Assembly (NCBI GenBank): GCA_015066465.1
Contig: SVOI01000009.1
Coordinates: 1-58,622, forward strand
DNA from: Oscillospiraceae bacterium
GTDB taxonomy: Bacteria; Bacillota; Clostridia; Oscillospirales; Acutalibacteraceae
Length of the DNA stretch: 58,622 nucleotides
Direction of reading: 5' to 3'
The notes under the pieces are model-generated. The model saw only the letters and a program-made list of their open reading frames with translations, searched no databases and had not been told where the DNA came from. This document shows positions 52,221 to 58,622 of this stretch, piece after piece (positions within the stretch are counted from its first letter, which is position 1; each line of letters opens with the position of its first letter). The translations under genes were made by a program, and so were the position numbers.

Positions 52221-52613
52221 ATGGGGCAAGATTTAACTACGATTCTTACAGGAATCGGTACAATAGTTCTTATGCTCGCAGTTTTTGTAGGAGCTTATTA
52301 TTTCTCTAAATTTGTTTCTAAAAAATACCAACCTAAATATGGTAACGTAAGAAACATTGAAATAATAGAGCGAATGACTGTGGGTAAGGACCAATCTCTT
52401 GCTTTAGTTAGAGTTTCCGGTAAAGTATTTCTTTTGGCATTTACAGCGCAAAGCGTTACAAAGATTGAAGAAATGGATGCTTCACTTTTCCCTGAGAATA
52501 AGGATATTGCAAAAACCGGGGATATTAGCTTTATGTCAATCTTCACAGACGCATACAACAATTTGTTGAATAAAAAGGACGAGGGGAAGGGAGACGATTC
52601 AAATGAAAAATAA
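52221..52613 (+). CDS. fliO: Flagellar biosynthesis protein FliO/FliZ
   Basis: 130 residues. One membrane helix near the N-terminus (GIGTIVLMLAVFVGAYYFSKFV) and a small cytoplasmic domain with the family text VRNIEIIERMTVGKDQSLALVRVSGKVFLLA. FliO helps assemble the FliP export ring. It overlaps fliP by 11 nt. Confidence 0.93.
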   Translation: MGQDLTTILTGIGTIVLMLAVFVGAYYFSKFVSKKYQPKYGNVRNIEIIERMTVGKDQSLALVRVSGKVFLLAFTAQSVTKIEEMDASLFPENKDIAKTGDISFMSIFTDAYNNLLNKKDEGKGDDSNEK

Positions 52614-53424
52614 TCCCACACTTTCTAAAGTGAAAAAATCCCCACGTTCAAAACAGATAAAACGGTTGTGGGGACGGCTAATAGCATTAACGGTTGCCAT
52701 AACTGTTTTTACTATTATTTTAGTAGTTACCGCAAATGCCGCATCAGTAAAGGTTGATGTAAACAGTGATGCACAAGACGGGGCAATGAGTGAATTACAA
52801 CTCTTATTCCTGTTTGTATTGCTCGCTTTAGCACCGTCACTGCTTATGATGATGACGAGCTTTACAAGAATTGTAATAGTTCTGTCGTTTTTAAGGAATG
52901 CAATCGGTATACAGCAGACTCCACCTAATCAGGTTATTATAGGACTTGCTTTAGCACTTTCTCTTTTTATAATGACTCCTGTTATTTCTACAATAAACGA
53001 AACAGCTATTGAGCCGTTACAAAAAGGAAAAATTACAGAAGAAGTTGCTTTAGAAAGAATGCAGGACCCTATAAAAGAGTTTATGCTTAAACAAACTAAA
53101 GATAAAGACTTAAACCTTTTCTTATCTTTGTCAGGCGACGAAGATGTTATTGAAAGCGGTAATCCTGATTCTTTAAAGAAATTAGACCTTACAGTTATTG
53201 TACCAGCTTTCATTACAAGTGAATTAAAACGTGCATTTACAATGGGCTTCTTATTGTTCTTGCCGTTCTTAATTATCGATATGATAGTTTCGAGTACCCT
53301 TATGTCAATGGGTATGGTTATGCTTCCACCGTCTATGATATCGCTACCATTCAAACTGATGCTCTTTGTGGTAGTTGACGGATGGGGTCTGATTATAGAA
53401 ATGCTCATAACGAGTTTTAAGTAG
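52603..53424 (+). CDS. fliP: Flagellar export gate protein FliP
   Basis: 273 residues. A signal-like N-terminal membrane segment (about 24-48) is followed by the FliP core: MMMTSFTRIVIVLSFLRNAIG, then QTPPNQVIIGLALAL, and the C-terminal IVPAFITSELKRAFTMGF and VSSTLMSMGMVMLPP. The N-terminal ~25 residues are basic and unusual. FliP is the main ring of the export gate. Confidence 0.97.
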   Translation: MKNNPTLSKVKKSPRSKQIKRLWGRLIALTVAITVFTIILVVTANAASVKVDVNSDAQDGAMSELQLLFLFVLLALAPSLLMMMTSFTRIVIVLSFLRNAIGIQQTPPNQVIIGLALALSLFIMTPVISTINETAIEPLQKGKITEEVALERMQDPIKEFMLKQTKDKDLNLFLSLSGDEDVIESGNPDSLKKLDLTVIVPAFITSELKRAFTMGFLLFLPFLIIDMIVSSTLMSMGMVMLPPSMISLPFKLMLFVVVDGWGLIIEMLITSFK

Positions 53425-53469
53425 CGATGCTTAATTTATTTTAGAATTTGAATGAAAGGAGAACTTGTG

Positions 53470-53733
53470 ATGACACAGGAAGATGCACTTGTAGTATTCA
53501 GAGAAGCACTTTTTTTAATAATAAAACTTGTAGCGCCAATGCTTCTTGTGAGTGTTGCAGTTGGTCTTATAATTGCAATTTTTCAGGCGGCAACACAAAT
53601 TCACGAGCAGACTCTTTCATTTGCACCTAAAATTATGATAATCGGAGTTATTCTGATTGCAGCTGGCTCTTGGATACTTTCAAGTATGGAAGAATTCTTC
53701 CAGTACATTATGAGCTTTATGGCGGGGTTATAG
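53470..53733 (+). CDS. fliQ: Flagellar export gate protein FliQ
   Basis: 87 residues from ATG 53470 (AAAGGAG 9 nt upstream). Two membrane helices; the family text VGLIIAIFQAATQIHEQTLSF is complete. It lies 45 nt after fliP and 3 nt before fliR. Confidence 0.96.
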   Translation: MTQEDALVVFREALFLIIKLVAPMLLVSVAVGLIIAIFQAATQIHEQTLSFAPKIMIIGVILIAAGSWILSSMEEFFQYIMSFMAGL

Positions 53734-53736
53734 TAA

Positions 53737-54507
53737 ATGTCAGGGCAAGCTTTATTTGAAAATCTTGGCGCTTACATTCTCGTTTTTTGCAGAATGGGTT
53801 CAATGCTCTTTTTTAACCCATTGTTAGCAAGAAAAAATGTAGTATCATCAGTAAAAATAGCATTGGCATTGGGACTTACACTTATAATTACACCAACGCT
53901 AAATGTATCACAGATTGAAGCATTCGAAGGACTTGTATTTTTATTTGCAATGCTTAAAGAGTTTTTAGTAGGCTTTGCAGCAGGTCTTGTTTTCCAGATT
54001 TTTTATTATATGCTTTTTGCTGCTGGTGATATAATTGATATAGGTTTTGGTCTTTCAATGGCAAAGGCTTTTGACCCTGGTACAAGTATACAGACTTCTC
54101 TTTCTGGTGAATTATTTGAGTTGTTATTTGTACTCTATTTCTTTGCAACTGACAGTCACCTGACGTTTATAAGAGTAGTGGTATCTTCTTACGATATAGT
54201 GTCAATAGGGGCTGTAACAATAGGTGAAGACGTTGCAACTTTCATAGCGACTATGTTTGTTTCTGCATTTTCACTTATAATTAAACTTGCCGCACCATTT
54301 ATGGTTGCTACGTTTGTTTTAGAAGTTGCGTTAGGTGTTTTAATGAAGTTATCACCACAAATCAATATTTTCTCAATACATTTTCCTATTAAAATTTTCT
54401 TAGGACTTCTTCTTTTATTTGCATTTGCTGTTCCGGTAGGTAATTTTATGGAAAATTATATAGGGATTTTGAACGATAATCTTTATAATCTCTTTAAGAC
54501 TATATAA
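53737..54507 (+). CDS. fliR: Flagellar export gate protein FliR
   Basis: 256 residues, about six membrane helices. The family segments LFFNPLLARKNVVSSVKIALALGLT, KEFLVGFAAGLVFQIFYYMLFAAGDIID and the C-terminal LGLLLLFAFAVPV are visible. FliR completes the FliPQR gate together with FlhB. Confidence 0.95.
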   Translation: MSGQALFENLGAYILVFCRMGSMLFFNPLLARKNVVSSVKIALALGLTLIITPTLNVSQIEAFEGLVFLFAMLKEFLVGFAAGLVFQIFYYMLFAAGDIIDIGFGLSMAKAFDPGTSIQTSLSGELFELLFVLYFFATDSHLTFIRVVVSSYDIVSIGAVTIGEDVATFIATMFVSAFSLIIKLAAPFMVATFVLEVALGVLMKLSPQINIFSIHFPIKIFLGLLLLFAFAVPVGNFMENYIGILNDNLYNLFKTI

Positions 54508-54544
54508 TATATTTAAATCTTACTGTGAAAAGTGGTGGTAAAAA

Positions 54545-55615
54545 ATGGCGGGTGAAAAAACCGAAAAAGCGACGCCCAAAAAGCGAAAAGACGAGCGAAA
54601 GAAAGGTAACGTCTTTGTCAGTAAAGATGCAGTTACTGCCGTTTCACTTATAACGTCATTTTATGGTCTTAAAATATTTTATCCCACCATTCTTACCAAC
54701 ATACAGGATTTAATTAAACGGTATATAAGTCTTGCAGGTACACAAGAAACTTTTCTGAAAAGCGATGTGGCAACAACTTTTGTTGATTTAGCACTTGTGT
54801 TTTTGAAATGTGCTATGCCACTGGTGCTTATAACAGTTGCAGTTGCAATTATTGTTACTATGGGTCAGACTAAGATGCTTTTTACAATGAAAGCGGCATC
54901 TCCCAAGTTTAACAGAATTAATCCACTTAACGGAATTAAAAAAATGTTTTCAATAAGAGCGATTGTTGAACTTTTAAAATCGCTTATAAAAATAGTAGTT
55001 TTACTTTTTGTAGTTTACTCAGTGCTTGTAGATGAAGTTGAAACTTTACCGGCTCTTATGGATATGACTCCAATGACCGCTATAACGAAAACCGGCGGTG
55101 TAATAATGGACGTAGTTATAAAATCTGGTATAGCCTTTGTATTCTTAGCAGCTGCTGACTATTTGTATCAGTGGTGGGATTATGAAAAGAATATGAAGAT
55201 GAGTAAACAAGAAATCAAAGATGAATATAAGCAAATTGAAGGTAACCCGCAAATTAAGGGCAGGCAAAGAAACATTCAGCAGCAACGCGCACGTCAACGT
55301 ATGATGCAGAATGTTCCTGAAGCAGACGTTGTTATCCGTAACCCTACTCACTTTGCGGTTGCACTTAAATTTGACAGAGATAAAGACAGAGCACCAAAGG
55401 TTATTGCTAAAGGTATGGACCAGTTAGCATTAAGAATTGTTCAGGTAGCTGAAGAAAATGATGTTTATGTTACTGAAGACAGACCATTAGCTCGCGCTCT
55501 TTACGATGCAGTAGAAGTCGGTGAAGAAATTCCAGAAGAATTCTACAAAGCAATTGCTAAAATCTTAGCATTCGTTTATAACCTTAAAGAAAAGAATAAA
55601 AACAAGAAAAAATAA
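54545..55615 (+). CDS. flhB: Flagellar export specificity switch FlhB
   Basis: 356 residues. The start AGEKTEKATPKKRKDERKKG is typical; four membrane helices follow. The self-cleaving motif NPTH is at residues 266-269, so the switch to filament-type substrates should work. The lysine-rich C-terminus (KEKNKNKKK) is low complexity. It lies 37 nt after fliR. Confidence 0.97.
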   Translation: MAGEKTEKATPKKRKDERKKGNVFVSKDAVTAVSLITSFYGLKIFYPTILTNIQDLIKRYISLAGTQETFLKSDVATTFVDLALVFLKCAMPLVLITVAVAIIVTMGQTKMLFTMKAASPKFNRINPLNGIKKMFSIRAIVELLKSLIKIVVLLFVVYSVLVDEVETLPALMDMTPMTAITKTGGVIMDVVIKSGIAFVFLAAADYLYQWWDYEKNMKMSKQEIKDEYKQIEGNPQIKGRQRNIQQQRARQRMMQNVPEADVVIRNPTHFAVALKFDRDKDRAPKVIAKGMDQLALRIVQVAEENDVYVTEDRPLARALYDAVEVGEEIPEEFYKAIAKILAFVYNLKEKNKNKKK

Positions 55616-55637
55616 CAGAAAAGGAGGTTGAGTAAGA

Positions 55638-57719
55638 ATGAATATAAAATCAAGACTTAAAACAAGCTCGGTTGCACTCTTGATGGTTGCGGTTGTAGCA
55701 CTTCTTATTATTCCGCTTCCTACAGCAATTCTTGACTTTATGTTTATTCTCAACATTACAATCTCTTTAGTTATTTTGTTTATAACAATGTATATCAAGG
55801 AAACCCTTGAGTTTGCGATATTCCCGTCGCTGTTGCTTGTTACAACAGTTTATCGTCTTAGCCTTAATATTTCTTCAACCCGTTCAATTCTCACAAACGG
55901 CGGTTATGCGGGTGAAGTTGTTAAGACTTTCGGGCAGTTTGTTATTCAGGGTAACATTGTTGTTGGTCTTATTATATTCCTTATTTTAGTTTTAGTTCAG
56001 TTTATTGTTATTACGAAGGGTGCTGAACGTGTTGCTGAAGTTTCAGCAAGATTTACACTTGATGCTTTACCTGGTAAACAGATGGCTATTGACGCAGACC
56101 TTAGTTCTGGTCTTATTACAGAAGAACAGGCAAGAGAAAGACGTGCTAAAATTCAACGTGAAGCAGACTTTTTCGGCGCTATGGACGGTGCTACCAAGTT
56201 TGTTAAAGGTGATGCGATTATTTCAATTATCGTTACTTTGATAAACTTAATCGGTGGTATTGTTATTGGTCTTATAAATGGCGAAGGCGACTTTATGACA
56301 ATTATTCAGACCTACTCAATTTCAACGGTAGGCGATGGTCTTATGAGCCAGATTCCGTCACTCTTGATTTCAATGGCAACAGGTCTTGTTGTTACACGTT
56401 CGTCTTCTGAAGCAGACCTTAACTCTGACGTTCTTAAGCAATTTTCAAATCAACCGTTTGTATTGCTTATTGCAGGTATTATATTACCATTCCTTACGTT
56501 TATTGGTTTCCCTGTACCACAGACTGCGATTATTTCTGTTGTACTTATTACTTTGGGTGTAATACTTTTGAGAAAAGCAAAAGAACCGTTGGCAGACGGT
56601 ACTCAGGATTTGGGCGATTTACCGGCGGCACAAGAGGTTACAAGCGAAGTGAGTTACTACAAGAATCTTGATAACGTTTATAATCTTCTCAACGTTGACG
56701 CAATTTGTGTTGAAGTTGGTTACAGCCTTTTACCTATTGTTGATGAGAGTAGTGGTGGTAACTTCCTCGACCGTGTAGTTATGCTCAGAAAACACTTTGC
56801 AGATGAAATGGGTATGGTTATTCCAGCTATCCGTCTTAAAGATAGTTCTCAACTTAACCCTAACCAATATGAAATTAAATTAAAGGGCGAATCTGTTGCA
56901 GTGGGTGAAGTTTTACTTGACCATTATTTAGGTCTTGTTCCTGCAGAAGTACCTGAAAACGACGTTGATGGTATTGAAACAGTTGAACCAGCATTTGGTA
57001 TGCCTGCTAAATGGATTAGTGATGATAAGAAAATCAAAGCAGAAATTGCGGGTTACACACTTATTGACCCTACTTCTGTTATGGTTACACACTTGTCTGA
57101 GGTTATAAGAAAGCACGCAAGCGAGCTTCTCAGCAGACAAGAAGTTAAAAGAATGGTTGATAACCTTAAAGAGCACAACGAAAGTATTGTTGAAGATACA
57201 GTTCCTGCAATTGTATCTCTTAATGAACTCCAGAGAGTTTTAAGAAACCTTTTAAGAGAAGGTATTCCGATTTTAGATATGGAAACAATCTTAGAAACTC
57301 TTGCAGATTATGCTCCTACAGTTAAAGACCACGATATGCTTACAGAATATGTAAGACAAGCGTTGAGAAGAACTATTACTCATAAATTCTCAATAGCTGG
57401 TCAGTTAAAGGTTGTAAGTCTTGATTCAGAAATAGAAGATTTGATTATTAAGAGTATAAAGAAAATTGAAGGCGGTGCTTACTTAGCACTTGAACCTGAC
57501 GTTATTCAGATGATTGTTACAAGCACAACAGAGCAGATTAATCAGATGAAGAAGCTCGTGCAAGAGCCAATTATTATTACATCTCCTGTTGTAAGAATTT
57601 ACTTTAAAAAGTTACTCGACCAATTTTATCCTGATATTACCGTGTTGTCATTCAATGATATTGACACATCAGTTCAAATTCAGGCATTAGGTACTATTAC
57701 ACTCTCTCCAGCACAATAA
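55638..57719 (+). CDS. flhA: Flagellar export apparatus protein FlhA
   Basis: 693 residues. The N-terminal half has about eight membrane helices with the FHIPEP-type cytoplasmic loop (GKQMAIDADLSSGLITEEQARERR). The C-terminal half (from about 330) is the cytoplasmic docking ring for export substrates and chaperones (IPAIRLKDSSQLNPNQYEIKLKG). RBS GGAGG precedes ATG 55638. The usual flhF and flhG do not follow. Confidence 0.97.
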   Translation: MNIKSRLKTSSVALLMVAVVALLIIPLPTAILDFMFILNITISLVILFITMYIKETLEFAIFPSLLLVTTVYRLSLNISSTRSILTNGGYAGEVVKTFGQFVIQGNIVVGLIIFLILVLVQFIVITKGAERVAEVSARFTLDALPGKQMAIDADLSSGLITEEQARERRAKIQREADFFGAMDGATKFVKGDAIISIIVTLINLIGGIVIGLINGEGDFMTIIQTYSISTVGDGLMSQIPSLLISMATGLVVTRSSSEADLNSDVLKQFSNQPFVLLIAGIILPFLTFIGFPVPQTAIISVVLITLGVILLRKAKEPLADGTQDLGDLPAAQEVTSEVSYYKNLDNVYNLLNVDAICVEVGYSLLPIVDESSGGNFLDRVVMLRKHFADEMGMVIPAIRLKDSSQLNPNQYEIKLKGESVAVGEVLLDHYLGLVPAEVPENDVDGIETVEPAFGMPAKWISDDKKIKAEIAGYTLIDPTSVMVTHLSEVIRKHASELLSRQEVKRMVDNLKEHNESIVEDTVPAIVSLNELQRVLRNLLREGIPILDMETILETLADYAPTVKDHDMLTEYVRQALRRTITHKFSIAGQLKVVSLDSEIEDLIIKSIKKIEGGAYLALEPDVIQMIVTSTTEQINQMKKLVQEPIIITSPVVRIYFKKLLDQFYPDITVLSFNDIDTSVQIQALGTITLSPAQ

Positions 57720-57751
57720 ATAAAATTTAAAGAAATGGGGTGATAACAGTT

Positions 57752-58534
57752 ATGAACGGCTCAAGTCAGATTAAAGAAGTAAAATTAGATAATCCTGAAA
57801 AGGTAATGAAAGATTTTAAAGCAACAGGTAGCGTTGAACTCAGAAATAAACTTGTTATGCATTACCTTAACCTTGTTAATCTTGCTATTTATAGTATGCG
57901 TTCTGTATTGTTATCAAATATCCCGTTTGAAGATTTCTTTAATCAGGGCGTTATTGCTCTTATAGATTGTCTCGAGCGTTACGACCCTGACAGAGGGGCA
58001 AGTTTTGATACTTACAGTTATTTAGCTATAAGAGGTTCAATTCTCAAATATATGAGAAAACAGAACTGGCTTACAAATAGAGCGTGGGATGCTCAAAATA
58101 AAATTTCTCAAGGCAGAAAACACTTGGAGCAAAAATTATTAAGAGAACCTACTGATGCTGAGCTTGCTGAGTATTTAGGTATAACAGAGCAACAGTTGAG
58201 TCAGCGTATTGTAGAGATTGCTTCTATTGATACAATTTCTTTTGAAGAAATGATTGAACAAGCCTGGGAAGGCGTAATTGAAAAGTCAATGGACAATTCA
58301 AAATCTCATGTTGACAGTGATTTATTAGAAAACGAACTTAAAGGTGAGCTTGCAAAGGCGATTGACTCACTCGACCCGAAAGAAAAGCAGGTTATATCAC
58401 TTTATTATTACGAAAATCTTAATTTAAGAGAAATAGGCGAGGTTTTAGATATCTCTCAGCAAAGAGTATCACAAATCCGCAAAAAAGCTCTTGATAAAAT
58501 GTACGAAGAAATGAAAGAATACAGATACGATTAA
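57752..58534 (+). CDS. sigD: Flagellar sigma factor, sigma-28 family (SigD/FliA/WhiG)
   Basis: 260 residues from ATG 57752 (GGGGTGA upstream; GTG 57740 is embedded in that RBS). Regions 2 (VNLAIYSMRSVLLSNIPFEDFFNQG, YDPDRGASFDTYSYLAIRGSI), 3 (REPTDAELAEYLGITEQQLSQ) and 4 (LDPKEKQVISLYYYENLNLREIGEVL, then the helix-turn-helix) are all present. Directly after flhA with a 32-nt gap, it would drive late flagellar genes. Its target promoter motif is not obvious in this window. Confidence 0.93.
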   Translation: MNGSSQIKEVKLDNPEKVMKDFKATGSVELRNKLVMHYLNLVNLAIYSMRSVLLSNIPFEDFFNQGVIALIDCLERYDPDRGASFDTYSYLAIRGSILKYMRKQNWLTNRAWDAQNKISQGRKHLEQKLLREPTDAELAEYLGITEQQLSQRIVEIASIDTISFEEMIEQAWEGVIEKSMDNSKSHVDSDLLENELKGELAKAIDSLDPKEKQVISLYYYENLNLREIGEVLDISQQRVSQIRKKALDKMYEEMKEYRYD

Positions 58535-58572
58535 TATCTGATATTTTTAGAATAAATTATGGAGGAAAACTT

Positions 58573-58622
58573 ATGTATTCAGGTTTTTACACTCTTGCAT
58601 CAGGAATTCTTACAAGACAAAA
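58573..58622 (+). CDS. Flagellar rod/hook-basal body protein (FlgF/FlgG type), partial
   Basis: Only 16 codons before the right edge: MYSGFYTLASGILTRQ. This start is typical of the FlgF/FlgG rod proteins. GGAGG lies 8 nt upstream. Which of the two it is cannot be decided. Confidence 0.7.
   Translation, partial: MYSGFYTLASGILTRQ

Overview
The window looks like chromosomal DNA of a motile, anaerobic, low-GC Firmicute of the class Clostridia, perhaps an Oscillospirales/Ruminococcaceae-like gut or rumen species. The evidence is an AT-rich sequence, strong AGGAGG ribosome binding sites, frequent GTG and TTG starts, twelve sigma-A-like promoters that all have 17-nt spacers, a stand-alone SufBC system, FliY in place of FliN, FlbD, and a long fli/flg/flh operon. 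The genus cannot be fixed from the sequence alone. I found no rRNA, tRNA, CRISPR array, prophage or transposase.

Layout. (1) 1-1052: the 5' part of a SulP anion transporter, running off the left edge. (2) 1204-7650, minus strand: a complete F1Fo ATP synthase operon, atpI-B-E-F-H-A-G-D-C, with its own promoter and terminator; its delta subunit is only 76 residues. (3) 7771-14620, plus strand: a GH36-type alpha-galactosidase, a membrane-bound XRE-type regulator, uronate isomerase (uxaC) and a membrane diguanylate cyclase, each with its own promoter and most with terminators. (4) 14631-21448, minus strand: one probable operon sufC-sufB-rhaB-(M28-like membrane protein)-GH130-MATE. (5) 21466-25510, plus strand: PAS-GGDEF diguanylate cyclase, murD, and a secreted metallophosphoesterase. 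(6) 25513-36345: a flagellar filament region with one divergent flagellin, three tandem ~700-residue glycosyltransferases on the minus strand, a four-helix-bundle (S23/Avd-like) gene between inverted repeats, and two nearly identical flagellins with CsrA-type leader hairpins, followed by palindromic repeats. (7) 36174 to the right edge: a late flagellar operon fliE-F-G-H-I-J-K-flgD-TIGR02530-flgE-flbD-motA-motB-fliM-fliY-cheY-fliO-P-Q-R-flhB-flhA-sigD-flgF/G(partial).

How it works together. The right half builds and runs a flagellum: export apparatus (FlhAB, FliOPQR, FliHIJ), MS ring and switch (FliF, FliG, FliM, FliY), hook (FlgD, FlgE, FliK), stator (MotAB), response regulator (CheY) and the flagellar sigma factor. 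The three glycosyltransferases probably decorate the flagellins. The leaders of the two paired flagellins look built for CsrA (FliW/CsrA) translational control. Two diguanylate cyclases nearby may link c-di-GMP to motility. The left half supplies energy (ATP synthase) and plant-sugar catabolism (galactosides, uronates, rhamnose, mannosides).

The least ordinary items are the truncated AtpH, the inverted-repeat cassette carrying the four-helix-bundle gene together with related non-coding repeats nearby, the CsrA-like flagellin leaders, the tripled glycosyltransferases, and a membrane M28-like protein that seems to have lost its metal ligands. Absent from the expected flagellar order are flgB/flgC, fliL, flhF and flhG.
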